NCBI RefSeq assembly: GCF_020544465.1
Contig: NZ_CP066126.1
Span: forward strand, 1,736,001 to 1,800,000
DNA length: 64,000 nucleotides
Source: Chromobacterium rhizoryzae
Lineage (GTDB): Bacteria > Pseudomonadota > Gammaproteobacteria > Burkholderiales > Chromobacteriaceae
Direction: 5' to 3'
In this document: in pieces, positions 44,172-53,460 of the stretch
Numbering within the stretch: position 1 is the first letter of the stretch
Layout of the letters: every line of letters starts with the position of its first letter
Notes under the pieces: generated by a model
Seen by the model: only the letters and a program-made list of their open reading frames with translations
What the model was told of the DNA's origin: nothing
Databases searched by the model: none
Position numbers and translations under genes: made by a program

Positions 44172-44276
44172 CGGTGGGTGTGGCTTAAGAAAGGCTCATA
44201 CATAGTATGAGCCTTTCGCTTTCTCGGCGGTCATGCCGGGTTTTGAGCTGGCTTCGAGGGTTTGAACGGAAGCTCA
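44172..44276 (+). repeat. Dispersed intergenic repeat copy
   Basis: GAAAGGCTCATACATAGTAT and CGCTTTCTCGGCGG, ending GGTTTGAACGGAAGCTCA at the lipoprotein stop codon. It aligns with 38112-38202 across its length. Contains a near-perfect hairpin AAAGGCTCATAC / GTATGAGCCTTT (about 44193-44219) that may act as an mRNA 3' end for converging genes. Confidence 0.75.
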
Positions 44277-44843
44277 GAGCCGTGCTTGCCCCAGCGGCCG
44301 CAGCTGAACGCCGGACACGTCCTTGATCTTCCAGATGCGGCGGATGTGGGCGAGATCGCGCTCGGATTCGTCGCGCAACCGCGCTTCCGGCAAGAAGCTC
44401 ATTTCCACGTCCACATTGCCCAGATAAACCGTCTCGCCGCGTTTCAGCTCAAACGGCGCGGCCAGGCGGAAGCTGCGCATCTTGCGGCTGACGCCCCAGG
44501 CCCCGTCCTCCAGCCAGTTGGCCCAGACTTGCTCCACCCGATACTGGCCCGGCTCCAGCGTGAACAGCATCAGTTTGCCCTCGGCCATGGACTTGCCCTG
44601 CTCGCCGAACACGGTGTCGGTCAGCAGGCTGGCGCTGTCGGCCGCCACGACGCGGCCGGCGGCGTTGGCGATGTTCAGCCCCAGCGTCGCGCTGTCCGGA
44701 TTGGCGGATTTGCCGGTCAGCGACAGGATGGCGTAGCCGCGCTCGGCCGGCGGTTCCAGGGAGCCGCGCAGGCGCTCGGCCATGCCGGCGCAAGCGGAGA
44801 GCAGAAAAGCGCAGAGAGCGAGGACGAAGATTCGTGTCGGCAT
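44274..44843 (-). CDS. Putative lipoprotein of unknown function
   Basis: 189 residues, signal peptide with lipobox LSAC (Cys18). The mature domain is beta-rich (KLMLFTLEPGQYRVEQVW, GETVYLGNVDVEM), similar in style to small lipoproteins with a carboxypeptidase-regulatory-like fold, but no family is certain. AGGAAG precedes the ATG at 44843. It follows the MFS gene by 8 bp and may be its operon partner. Confidence 0.78.
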   Translation of the reverse strand: MPTRIFVLALCAFLLSACAGMAERLRGSLEPPAERGYAILSLTGKSANPDSATLGLNIANAAGRVVAADSASLLTDTVFGEQGKSMAEGKLMLFTLEPGQYRVEQVWANWLEDGAWGVSRKMRSFRLAAPFELKRGETVYLGNVDVEMSFLPEARLRDESERDLAHIRRIWKIKDVSGVQLRPLGQARL

Positions 44844-44851
44844 GGTTCTTC

Positions 44852-46168
44852 CTATCGTCCGCCGGAAGCGGCGGCTTGGCTGGAATTGTCCGCTGTTTGC
44901 GCTTGCGGCTTCAAGCCCAGCACCAAGAGCGCGCTGAGCAGCAGCGAGCCGCTGAGCCAGAAGTAAGCCAGGGTGTGGCTGCCGGTGGCGGCCTCGATCA
45001 AGCCCAGCGCGTAAGGGCCGATGAAGCCGCCGACATTGCCCACGGAGTTGATCAGGCCGATGGCGCCCGCCGCCAGCGTGCCGGTCAGAAACGTGGTGGG
45101 GATGGACCACCACACGCCCATCGGGCTGTAGACGCCGATGGCGACGACGGTGACCGAGAGCAGCGCCACGGCGATACTGTCGCTCAAAGCGCCGATCAGG
45201 AAGCCGGCGGCGGCGAGCAAGAGCGGCAACGCCACATGCCAGCGCTTTTCCCCGCGGCGGGACGAGGAATGGCCCAGCCACAGCATGGCGGCCAGCGCCG
45301 CCAGCATGGGCACGGCGGAGGCGAGGCCTATGGCCAGCGGCGACCAGCCGGAGGCGTTCTTGATCACCGTGGGCATCCAGAAACTAAAGCCCCAGAAACC
45401 GGTAATCCATAGAAAATAGATCAGGCACAGCCGCAACACCGCCGGCTGCGCCAGCGCCTGGCGCAGCGTGGCCGGCTGTTGTTCACGCGTGGCGGCCGCT
45501 TCCGCCTTCAGCGTATCGATCAGATAGCGCTTTTCCTCCGCGCTCAGCCAGGCGGCCTGGGCCGGATCGTCCCGCAGCCACAGCAGTATGGCGAAGCCGT
45601 AAAGCACGGTGACGCCGCCTTCCAGCAGGAACAGGCTTTGCCAGCCCTTGAGGCCGAAGGGCTGCAGGCCCACCATCCAGCCGGCCAGCGGCGCGCCGAC
45701 GATGGCGGAGACCAGCAGCGAACACAGGGTGATGGAAATGGCGCGGGCGCGGGTGTCCGCGACGAACCAGCGCGGGATCACCGAGGCGTAGATCACCGGG
45801 TAGAAGCTGGCCTCGCACACGCCCAGCAAGAAGCGCAGGACATAGAACTGCCACTCGTTCTGCACCAGGCCCAGCAGCATGCTGACCGCGCCCCAGGAGA
45901 ACAGGATGCGGGCGATCCAGCGGCTGGGGCTCCAACGCTCGGCCAGGATGGCGCCGGGCACTTCGAACAGGACGTAGCCGGCGAAGAAGATGCCGGCGGC
46001 CAGGCCGTAGACCTTGGCGTTGAAGCCGAGGTCGGCGTTCATGGTCAGGGCGGCGTAACTGACGTTGACCCGGTCAAGAAAGGCCAGAACCGAGGCGATG
46101 AACAGCGGAGCGAGAATGCGCAGATAAGTTTTGCGCAGGACGGAGGTCTTGACGGTGTCGGAAGCCAT
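44852..46168 (-). CDS. MFS transporter, anion:cation symporter (ACS) type
   Basis: 438 residues, twelve hydrophobic helices, with LDRVNVSYAALTMNADLGF near the N-terminus and a GVCEASFYPVI motif in helix 4, the pattern of the phthalate/tartrate/hexuronate uptake subfamily. Probably imports an organic anion. Same strand as yheT-like, mog and darP upstream and the lipoprotein downstream. Confidence 0.9.
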   Translation of the reverse strand: MASDTVKTSVLRKTYLRILAPLFIASVLAFLDRVNVSYAALTMNADLGFNAKVYGLAAGIFFAGYVLFEVPGAILAERWSPSRWIARILFSWGAVSMLLGLVQNEWQFYVLRFLLGVCEASFYPVIYASVIPRWFVADTRARAISITLCSLLVSAIVGAPLAGWMVGLQPFGLKGWQSLFLLEGGVTVLYGFAILLWLRDDPAQAAWLSAEEKRYLIDTLKAEAAATREQQPATLRQALAQPAVLRLCLIYFLWITGFWGFSFWMPTVIKNASGWSPLAIGLASAVPMLAALAAMLWLGHSSSRRGEKRWHVALPLLLAAAGFLIGALSDSIAVALLSVTVVAIGVYSPMGVWWSIPTTFLTGTLAAGAIGLINSVGNVGGFIGPYALGLIEAATGSHTLAYFWLSGSLLLSALLVLGLKPQAQTADNSSQAAASGGR

Positions 46169-46225
46169 GCGGCGCTTTCGCTTGAGGGTGGGATGCCGTC
46201 AAGATGCGCAGAAAGCGCCGCGCAG

Positions 46226-47173
46226 TCAATCCAGATGCGGTTCGAAGAATTCCAGCAATCGTGACGGCAGCCAGTCCAGCGTGCCGGGGAAGGCGCCGGA
46301 GGCGAAGCCTACGTGGCCGCCGTGGCGGGGGAACTCCAAGGTGACGCTGGCGGCCACGTCGGTCTGGCGCGGCAGCGCCTGCTCCGGCAGGAAGGGGTCG
46401 TTGCGCGCGTTCAGCACCAGGGTGGGGCGGGCGATCTGGCCCAGCCGCGGTTTGGCGCTGGCGCTGCGCCAGTAATTGAGCGCGGTGCCGAAGCCGTGGA
46501 TGGGCGCGGTGACCAGGTCGTCGAACTCGATGAAGGTGCGCGCGCGGCTGAGCTTGCCGCCGTCGAACAGGCCGGGATGGCGCTGCAGCGATTCCAAGGC
46601 CTTGGGCTTGAGCGTGCCCATGAACATGCGGGTGTACAGCAGTTTGCCCAGGCCGCGGTCCAGCCGGGTGCTGGCCGCCACCAGGTCCAGCGGCGCGGAC
46701 ACCGCCGCCGCCGCGCGCGGCAGCGCCTGCGCGCCTTCGTCCGCCAGATAGTTGAGCAGCATGCTGCCGCCCAGGGACACCGCGGCGGCGGCCAAAACGG
46801 GGAAGCGTTGCGCCAGCCGGCTCAGAATCCAGCGCACCTCGGCACCGTCGCCGGCGTGATAGGCGCGCGGCAAGGGATTGTCCACGCCGCCGCAACCGCG
46901 GAAATGCGGCACCACGCCGTTCCAGCCGCGCCGCTGCACGGCCTGCATCAGCGCGCGCGCGTAGTGGCTGTCGCTGCTGCCTTCCAAGCCGTGGAACAGC
47001 ACCACCAGCGGCGCGCCGGGCCGTCCGGCGACGAAGTCCAGCGCGATGCGGGCGCCATCCGGCGTGTCCCACAGCTCGCGGCGGTAGTCGGGTCGGCTCG
47101 TCTTGATCGCCAGCGCCGGCCAGATGGTTTGGGCATGGCCGCCGCGCAGCCAGGCGGGGGACTGGTAAGCCAT
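46226..47173 (-). CDS. YheT-like alpha/beta hydrolase
   Basis: 315 residues, cytoplasmic. Family N-terminus SPAWLRGGHAQTIWP, oxyanion region FHGLEGS, nucleophile Ser133 (AVSLGG), Asp in NARNDPFLP and His in RHGGHVGF. A widespread esterase-like family of unclear substrate. Starts 3 bp after the mog stop. Confidence 0.92.
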   Translation of the reverse strand: MAYQSPAWLRGGHAQTIWPALAIKTSRPDYRRELWDTPDGARIALDFVAGRPGAPLVVLFHGLEGSSDSHYARALMQAVQRRGWNGVVPHFRGCGGVDNPLPRAYHAGDGAEVRWILSRLAQRFPVLAAAAVSLGGSMLLNYLADEGAQALPRAAAAVSAPLDLVAASTRLDRGLGKLLYTRMFMGTLKPKALESLQRHPGLFDGGKLSRARTFIEFDDLVTAPIHGFGTALNYWRSASAKPRLGQIARPTLVLNARNDPFLPEQALPRQTDVAASVTLEFPRHGGHVGFASGAFPGTLDWLPSRLLEFFEPHLD

Positions 47174-47176
47174 GGC

Positions 47177-47755
47177 TCAGGCCGGTTTTTTCTGCGCCGA
47201 CTTGGGGCGGAAGGCCTTGACCATCGCCTCATGGGTTTCGATATAGGGGCCGTCCAGCAGGTCGATGCAATAAGGCACGGCGGCGAAGATGCCGGGCACC
47301 TCCACTTGGCCGTCGGCGCCGCGCAGGCCTTCCAGCGTTTCCTTGATCGCCTTGGGCTGGCCGGGCAGGTTGAGGATCAGCGCCTGCTTGCGGATCGCGC
47401 CCACCTGGCGGGACAGGATGGCGGTGGGCACGAAGCGCAGGCTGATCTGGCGCATCTGCTCGCCGAAGCCGGGCATCTCGCGGTCCGCCACCGCCAGCGT
47501 GGCTTCCGGGGTGACGTCGCGCGCCGCCGGGCCGGTGCCGCCGGTGGTCAGCACCAGCTGGCAGCCTTCCTCGTCCACCAGCGCCTTGAGCGCGGCTTCG
47601 ATTTGCGGCTGCTCGTCCGGGATCAGCCGGGAGACGATGGCGAAGGGGCTGGCCAGCGCGGCGGCCAGCCAGTCCCGCAGCGCCGGGATGCCCTTGTCTT
47701 CGTACACGCCGCTGCTGGCGCGGTCGGAGATCGAGACCAGGCCTACTTTCAGCAT
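47177..47755 (-). CDS. mog: Molybdopterin adenylyltransferase
   Basis: 192 residues. Adenylates molybdopterin before molybdate insertion. Family motifs GLVSISDRASSGVYEDKG and TTGGTGPAARDVTPEA are present. ATG at 47755 overlaps the darP stop (TGATG); a GTG at 47758 with slightly better ribosome-site spacing is the alternative. Confidence 0.95.
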   Translation of the reverse strand: MLKVGLVSISDRASSGVYEDKGIPALRDWLAAALASPFAIVSRLIPDEQPQIEAALKALVDEEGCQLVLTTGGTGPAARDVTPEATLAVADREMPGFGEQMRQISLRFVPTAILSRQVGAIRKQALILNLPGQPKAIKETLEGLRGADGQVEVPGIFAAVPYCIDLLDGPYIETHEAMVKAFRPKSAQKKPA

Positions 47756-48306
47756 CACTCGTCGTCCTCTTGGTCCTGCTGGTGCAGGCGCGGCTTGCCC
47801 GGTTCGGGGATCACGTCCTTGACGGCCTGATAGAGCAGGCGGAAGGACTTGGGTGGTTTGTTGTCCTGTTTTTCCTTGCGCGCGTTGCGGATCAGCGTGC
47901 GCAGCTGTTGCGGATCGGCGGCCGGGAAGTCGGTGACGAAGTTGGCCAGCATCTTGTCGTCGTCCATCAGCCGTTCGCGCCAGCGCTCCAGCAGGTGCTG
48001 CCAGGCGATGTGCTCGGACGATTCGCCCTTGAGAATTTGCAGGTATTGCTGGATCGGTTCCGGGTCCACGTCGCGCATCAGCTTGCCGATGTATTGCAGC
48101 TGGCGGCGAAGCGCGCCGTGCGCGGTAAAGCGTTTATAGTCCAGAATAGCGGTGAGCAAGTCTTCCGGCAGCTGCATTTTTTTCAGCGTGTCCTTGGACA
48201 GCTCCACCAGTTCGCGGCCCAGGTCCTGCAGCGCATCCATATCGCGCTTGCGCTGGGATTTGCTGACGTAGCCGTCGTCCGGGCTGTCGTTCTGGTAATG
48301 GGTCAT
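47755..48306 (-). CDS. darP: Ribosome-associated protein DarP (YjgA, DUF615)
   Basis: 183 residues, highly charged and helical, with SKSQRKRDMDALQDLGRELV and PEDLLTAILDYKRFTAHGA typical of the family, which associates with late 50S intermediates. ATG at 48306; an in-frame TTG upstream is unlikely. Divergent from pmbA, the conserved neighbourhood in many proteobacteria. Confidence 0.94.
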   Translation of the reverse strand: MTHYQNDSPDDGYVSKSQRKRDMDALQDLGRELVELSKDTLKKMQLPEDLLTAILDYKRFTAHGALRRQLQYIGKLMRDVDPEPIQQYLQILKGESSEHIAWQHLLERWRERLMDDDKMLANFVTDFPAADPQQLRTLIRNARKEKQDNKPPKSFRLLYQAVKDVIPEPGKPRLHQQDQEDDE

Positions 48307-48391
48307 CGTTGGCAATTCTCAATCGGTTTTCTCAAGGCTGGTATGATACCGGAAAAGGCCTCCGGCCGTTTCGACCATTGCGAAAGACACT

Positions 48392-49735
48392 ATGGCAGAC
48401 AAAACATTCAGTTTCAGCCAAGCCGCGCTGGAGGACATCGCCTCCCGCGTGATCGAACTGGCCAAGGCCGAGGGCGCTAGCGCCGCCGAGGCCGACGTTT
48501 CCGAAGGCCTGGGCCAGACGGTGAGCGTGCGCCTGTCCGAGGTGGAAACCATCGAGTACAACCAGGACAAGGGCGTGGGCGTGACCGTCTACCTGGGGCA
48601 GAAAAAAGGCCACGCCAGCACCTCCGATTTTTCCGAAGAGGCTTTGGCGGACACCGTGCGCGCGGCGCGGGACATCGCGCGCTACACCGCCGAGGATCCT
48701 TGCGCCGGCCTGGCCGATTCCCAATTGATGGCCACCGAGTTTCCCGATCTCAGCTTGTACCACCCGTGGGCGCTGCCGGTGGAGGAAGCCATCGAGCTGG
48801 CCAAAGCCTGCGAGGCCGCCGCGTTGGCGGCCGATCCGCGCATCCGCAATTCCGAGGGCGGCACCGCGTCCTCGCAGTCCAGCCATTTCGCCTACGCCAA
48901 CAGCCACGGCTTCATCGGCGGCTACGCCAGCAGCCGCCACAGCATTTCCGCGGCGGTGGTGGCCGAGGACGGCGGTGCGATGCAGCGCGATTACTGGTAT
49001 TCGTCGGCGCGGCGGCGCGAGGACTTGGACGCGCCGGAGGCCATCGGCGCCAAGGCCGGCCAGCGCGCGGCGCGGCGGCTGGGCGCGCGCAAGGTGAAGA
49101 CCGGCCAGTATCCGGTGGTGTTCGAAGCGCCGATCGCCGCCTCGCTGCTCAGCCATCTGGTGGCTGCCATCAGCGGCGGCAGCCTGTACCGCAAATCGTC
49201 CTTCCTGCTGGATTCTCTGGGCAAGCCGGTGATGTCGGCCAACATCACCGTGGACGAAGATCCCTTCTTGCTGCGCGGCATGGCCAGCGGCGCCTTCGAC
49301 AACGAGGGCGTGGCCACGGTGGCGCGCCGTCTGGTGGACAAGGGCGTGCTGCAGGGTTATATGCTGGGCAGCTATTCGGCGCGCAAGCTGGGCATGCAGA
49401 CCACCGGCAACGCCGGCGGCGCGCATAATCTGGTCGTGCATTCCACCGGCGAAAGCCTGGAGGAGTTGCTGCAGGCCATGGGCACCGGCCTGCTGGTGAC
49501 CGAGCTGCTGGGCCAGGGCGTCAACACCGTCACCGGCGATTACTCGCGCGGCGCGGCCGGCTTCTGGGTGGAGCGCGGCGTGATCGTGCACCCGGTGGAG
49601 GAAATCACCATCGCCGGCAATCTGCGCGAGATGTTCATGCAGATCGACGCGGTGGGCAACGACGTGCTGGAGCGCGGTGGCCGACAGATGGGCTCGGTGC
49701 TGTTGCGCAGCATGATGGTGGCAGGCGAAGCCTGA
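48392..49735 (+). CDS. pmbA: Metalloprotease PmbA/TldE
   Basis: 447 residues. TldD/PmbA family; with TldD it degrades or matures peptides (CcdA, microcin B17 in E. coli). Family features: VETIEYNQDKGVGVTVY and SYSARKLGMQTTGNAGGAHN. PmbA lacks its own zinc site and acts with TldD, which is not in this window. Divergent from darP (85 bp gap), followed by alkB 15 bp later. Confidence 0.95.
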   Translation: MADKTFSFSQAALEDIASRVIELAKAEGASAAEADVSEGLGQTVSVRLSEVETIEYNQDKGVGVTVYLGQKKGHASTSDFSEEALADTVRAARDIARYTAEDPCAGLADSQLMATEFPDLSLYHPWALPVEEAIELAKACEAAALAADPRIRNSEGGTASSQSSHFAYANSHGFIGGYASSRHSISAAVVAEDGGAMQRDYWYSSARRREDLDAPEAIGAKAGQRAARRLGARKVKTGQYPVVFEAPIAASLLSHLVAAISGGSLYRKSSFLLDSLGKPVMSANITVDEDPFLLRGMASGAFDNEGVATVARRLVDKGVLQGYMLGSYSARKLGMQTTGNAGGAHNLVVHSTGESLEELLQAMGTGLLVTELLGQGVNTVTGDYSRGAAGFWVERGVIVHPVEEITIAGNLREMFMQIDAVGNDVLERGGRQMGSVLLRSMMVAGEA

Positions 49736-49750
49736 GGCCAGAGGCCGGCG

Positions 49751-50395
49751 ATGGCGGATCTGTTCGCGCCGGAAGAGGGCGGCTGGCTGGAGCGCCTGTC
49801 GCCCGGCGCCGCCTTATTGCACCGCCGCGCCAGCGAAATCGACGCGGCGCTGCTGGCGGAAGTGGAAGCCGTGCTGCGGCAAGCGCCGCCGCGCGGCATG
49901 CAGACGCCGGGAGGGCGGGCGATGTCGGTGGCCACTTCCAGCTGCGGCGCTTGCGGCTGGGTGTCCGACGTGCGCGGCTACCGCTACGCCGAGCGCGATC
50001 CGGACAGCGGCCAGCCGTGGCCGGCGATGCCGGCCTTGTTGCGCGTCTTGGCCGAACAGGCCGCCGCCGAGGCCGGCTTCCCCGGCTTTGCGCCGGATGC
50101 CTGCCTGATCAACTGCTATGCGCCGGGCGCCAAGATGTCCTTGCACCAGGACAAGGACGAGCGCGATTTCGGCGCGCCCATCGTGTCCGTGTCGCTGGGT
50201 CTGCCGGCGATCTTTCTGTTCGGCGGTCTTAGCCGCGCCGAGCGTCCCGGCCGCATCGAGTTGCGCCACGGCGACGTGTTGGTGTGGGGCGGGCCGGACC
50301 GCATGCGTTTCCACGGGGTGTTGCCGGTGGCGGAGGGCGAACATCCTTTGCTGGGGCGCCGCCGCATCAATCTGACTTTTCGCAAGGCGCGCTGA
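49751..50395 (+). CDS. alkB: DNA oxidative demethylase AlkB
   Basis: 214 residues, Fe(II)/2-oxoglutarate dioxygenase that removes methyl groups from 1-methyladenine and 3-methylcytosine. Iron ligands H132, D134 (LHQDKDE) and H188 (RFHGV); 2-oxoglutarate Arg205 and Arg211 (RINLTFR). Followed after 3 bp by the glycosylase gene, so two alkylation-repair enzymes are co-encoded. Confidence 0.94.
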   Translation: MADLFAPEEGGWLERLSPGAALLHRRASEIDAALLAEVEAVLRQAPPRGMQTPGGRAMSVATSSCGACGWVSDVRGYRYAERDPDSGQPWPAMPALLRVLAEQAAAEAGFPGFAPDACLINCYAPGAKMSLHQDKDERDFGAPIVSVSLGLPAIFLFGGLSRAERPGRIELRHGDVLVWGGPDRMRFHGVLPVAEGEHPLLGRRRINLTFRKAR

Positions 50396-50398
50396 TCC

Positions 50399-51316
50399 AT
50401 GGCTGAACCGGCCGATTTCGTTTCGCTGTCTTTATCCCTGTCTTTGCCCGCGGATTTTCGCCGGGACGACTTCATGGCCTTCCACCGCCGCGACGCTCAG
50501 GAGCTGTCCGAGCGGGTGACGGCGCTGAGCCTGAGCAAGGGCTTGCTGTGGCGCGGCGAGCCGGCCTGTCTGAGCATGACGTTCGCCGCGGACGCGGTGC
50601 GGGTGGGGCTGGACGCGGACGTTTCGCCGCAGGCCGGCGACGCGGAGGCCTTGACCGCCATGGCGCGCCGCATGCTGGGCTTGGCGCAGCCGGTGGCGGA
50701 TTTCGAGCGCGCGCATCGCGGCCATCCGCAGCTGGCCGACCTGATCGCCGCGCGTCCCGGCTTGCGCGTGCCGCAAACCACCACGCCGTTCGAGGCGCTG
50801 GTCTGGGCCGTCACCGGTCAGCAGATCAGCGTCCACGCCGCCATCTCGCTGCGGCGTCGGCTGATGCAGTTGGTCGGCAAGCGCCACAGCGGCGGTCTGC
50901 TGTGCCATCCGTCGCCGGAGCAATTGGCGGAGCTGGAGGCGGACCAACTGGGCCAGGCCGGCTTCTCCCGCGCCAAGACCCGGACCTTGCTGGAACTGAG
51001 CCGGCAGACGGCCGACGGCGGCTTGCCCTTGCAGGGCTGGCTGGACGGCGGCGCGCCGGAGGAGATCGCCGCGCGCTTGCTGGCCTTGCCCGGCATCGGC
51101 CCGTGGACGGTCAGCTACGCGCTGTTGCGCGGCTATGGCTGGCTGGACGGCTCCTTGCACGGGGACGTGGCGGTTCGGCGCGGTCTGCAGCGCTTGCTGG
51201 AGCGGGCCGAGGCGGTGTCGCCGCGCGAAACCGAGCAATGGCTGCAAGGCTTCGCGCCGTGGCGCGCGCTGGTGGGCGCGCATTTATGGGCCATGCAGAC
51301 GGCGGCTGCTTATTGA
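50399..51316 (+). CDS. alkA: DNA-3-methyladenine glycosylase II (AlkA-like)
   Basis: 305 residues. N-terminal AlkA-type beta domain (about 8-110) and a helix-hairpin-helix glycosylase domain with LPGIGPWTVSYALLRGYG (230-247) and candidate catalytic Asp256 (HGDVAVRR). Removes alkylated purines. Lacks the Ada regulatory domain sometimes fused. Weak ribosome site, so probably coupled to alkB. Confidence 0.9.
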   Translation: MAEPADFVSLSLSLSLPADFRRDDFMAFHRRDAQELSERVTALSLSKGLLWRGEPACLSMTFAADAVRVGLDADVSPQAGDAEALTAMARRMLGLAQPVADFERAHRGHPQLADLIAARPGLRVPQTTTPFEALVWAVTGQQISVHAAISLRRRLMQLVGKRHSGGLLCHPSPEQLAELEADQLGQAGFSRAKTRTLLELSRQTADGGLPLQGWLDGGAPEEIAARLLALPGIGPWTVSYALLRGYGWLDGSLHGDVAVRRGLQRLLERAEAVSPRETEQWLQGFAPWRALVGAHLWAMQTAAAY

Positions 51317-51446
51317 GCCTGTACGCCGATTTCCTCCGCGCGAAGTTGGCGCTGGCCGCGGCGTTTGACTATGCCTAAATAGAACAAGAAGCCGTGCGGC
51401 GTCGGGCATGCCGATCCGCCGCCAATATAGCCACGCGAGGTGCGGG

Positions 51447-52586
51447 ATGGGGAGGCAATCCGATATCGGGCTGGTCTTGTCGGGCGGCGGCGCGCGCGCG
51501 GCTTACCAGGTGGGGGTGTTGCTGGGAATTGCCCGGCTGCTGCCGGACGCGCGCGTCAATCCCTTTCCCATTATTTGCGGCACGTCCGCCGGGGCGATCA
51601 ATGCGGTGGCGCTGGCCTCCGGCGCCGGTAATTTCCATCTGGCGGTGTCCACGCTGGCGCAGATGTGGAAGCAATTGCACATCCAGGATGTCTACGACGC
51701 CAGTTCCGGCTATTTTCTGAAGACTTTTCTGCACTTCGGCCTGTCCATCCTGTCCGGCGGCCGTCTGTGGCGCAATCCCAAGAGCTTTCTGGACAACGCC
51801 CCGCTGCGCGAGCTGCTGACCAAGGTGATGGTGTTCGAGGGCATAGACCATTCCGTGCGTCACGGCGCGCTCAAGGCGCTGGCGCTGACGGCTTCTTGCT
51901 ACACCACCGGGATGTCGGTCACTTTTTTCCAGGGCGCGGACAGCCTGGAGGAGTGGGAGCGCTATCAGCGGCTGGGGCTGCGCGAACGCATCAATATCGA
52001 ACACATGATGGCCACCTCGGCCATTCCGCTGATTTTCCCCTCGGTCTGCCTGGGCGAGAAGTTTTACTGCGATGGCGCGGTGCGGCAGCTGTCCCCCTTG
52101 TCGCCGGCCTTGCACCTGGGCGCGGAAAAGCTGTTTGTCGTCGGCCTGGCTAGCAAGCGGCCGGACACCATAGAACGCCGCCACAGCGGTTTCTATCCGT
52201 CGCCGGCGCAGATTTTCGGCCATCTGCTCAATAGCGTGTTCATAGACAGCATGTCGGTGGACATGGAACGGCTGACCCGGGTCAATCACACCGTGTCGCT
52301 GCTGCAAAGCCATGAGGACCTGGCGCGGCAGACCCAGTTGCGCAAGGTGGACATCTTCATGCTCAACCCCAGCAAATCGCTGGAGGGCATCGCCTACAAG
52401 CACACCCGGCTGTTTCCGCCCTTGCTGCGCTTCCTGCTGAAGGGCACCGGCGCCACCCGTCACCGCGGTACCGCCCTGGCCACTTATCTATTGTTCGAGC
52501 CGGGCTACACCCGCGAGCTGATCACGCTGGGCTATAAGGACGCCTTGCATCAGAAAGAGGCGATACGCCGCTTTCTGGAACTTTAA
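51447..52586 (+). CDS. Patatin-like phospholipase
   Basis: 379 residues from the ATG at 51447 (GAGG upstream). Patatin motifs: oxyanion loop SGGGARAAYQVG (12-23), nucleophile Ser47 in GTSAGA, and catalytic Asp209 in CDGAV. No signal peptide; the C-terminal part carries a DUF3336/YjjU-like helical segment. Predicted lipid acyl hydrolase in the cytoplasm or at the inner membrane face. Confidence 0.91.
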   Translation: MGRQSDIGLVLSGGGARAAYQVGVLLGIARLLPDARVNPFPIICGTSAGAINAVALASGAGNFHLAVSTLAQMWKQLHIQDVYDASSGYFLKTFLHFGLSILSGGRLWRNPKSFLDNAPLRELLTKVMVFEGIDHSVRHGALKALALTASCYTTGMSVTFFQGADSLEEWERYQRLGLRERINIEHMMATSAIPLIFPSVCLGEKFYCDGAVRQLSPLSPALHLGAEKLFVVGLASKRPDTIERRHSGFYPSPAQIFGHLLNSVFIDSMSVDMERLTRVNHTVSLLQSHEDLARQTQLRKVDIFMLNPSKSLEGIAYKHTRLFPPLLRFLLKGTGATRHRGTALATYLLFEPGYTRELITLGYKDALHQKEAIRRFLEL

Positions 52587-52668
52587 GTCGCGGGGCAGTT
52601 CTGACTCCTCCATGTTGTATGGCACAATCATGCGCCATGACGTAATACCGCCAAACATTGAGGAAGAT

Positions 52669-53160
52669 ATGGGCTTGAGCAACCGACAAGGTTTTCTGCT
52701 GATCGCCGCCGCCTGCGCCGGCGCGATGGGTTTTGCATTGTTCGCGCAATACCAGCTGGGCCTGGAGCCGTGCCCGCTGTGCATTTTCCAGCGCATCGGC
52801 GTGATCGCCGCGGGCGTGATCGCCTTGCTGGCGGCGCTGGTCAATCCAGGCCGTTGCGGCGCCAGGGCCTGGGGTGGTTTGACGATTCTGGCCGCCTTGG
52901 CGGGCCTGTCGGTGTCGCTGCGCCAATTGTGGCTGCAACATCTGCCGGCGGACCAGGTTCCGGCCTGCGGTCCCGGCCTGGAGTTCCTGATGGAGTCCTC
53001 ACCGTTGACGGAGGTGATTTCCAAGGTGTTCAAAGGCAGCGGCGAGTGCGCTACCGTGGAGTGGACCTTCCTGGGAATGGCGATGCCGTTCTGGGTGGCG
53101 GTCTTCTTCGTCGGCGTGATCGGCTTCGCCGGCTGGTTGATGGCGCGCAAGTCCGCCTGA
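52669..53160 (+). CDS. dsbB: Disulfide bond formation protein DsbB
   Basis: 163 residues, four transmembrane helices. Reoxidises DsbA and passes electrons to quinone. First periplasmic loop CPLC (C35, C38), second loop C100 and C127 (PACGPG, GECAT). Start at 52669 with GAGGAAG upstream. Monocistronic with its own terminator. Confidence 0.96.
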   Translation: MGLSNRQGFLLIAAACAGAMGFALFAQYQLGLEPCPLCIFQRIGVIAAGVIALLAALVNPGRCGARAWGGLTILAALAGLSVSLRQLWLQHLPADQVPACGPGLEFLMESSPLTEVISKVFKGSGECATVEWTFLGMAMPFWVAVFFVGVIGFAGWLMARKSA

Positions 53161-53180
53161 CGCCGGATTGCCGCGCAGCG

Positions 53181-53205
53181 AAGGCCGCCTTGGGCGGCCT
53201 TTTTC
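53181..53205 (+). terminator. Rho-independent terminator of dsbB
   Basis: Stem GGCCGCC / GGCGGCC (53183-53189, 53193-53199), loop TTG, followed by TTTTTT. Confidence 0.9.
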
Positions 53206-53460
53206 TTTGGGCCATGATCTTATTGCATGCTTAAGATGTAAATAATAATGCCGGCATCGGAAACCGCGCGGCGGGCCGGCGCGCCTGTGCTTTTATCGCC
53301 ACAGCTGAAATTTATTTAAGATGTTGATTTTAAATGGATGTGTGGTCTTCCGGCCTTGGGGAGGGGGCCGGCGACTACCGCCAATCTCTTTGTAGCGCCC
53401 GCTGCGGCAGCTTAGGGGCGCGCGCCGCGACCGGCGAGCGCACTACAAGGGGGTAAGGAG
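53206..53460 (+). promoter_or_regulatory. Leader region of the TonB-dependent receptor gene
   Basis: 255 bp without a gene. AT-rich at 53215-53340, then GC-rich with a long-range inverted repeat TTGTAG / CTACAA (53390-53395, 53443-53448) extended by CGC/GCG, enclosing a GC-rich segment just before the ribosome site (AAGGGGG). The structure could limit ribosome access. No Fur box or other operator that I can recognise. Confidence 0.4.
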
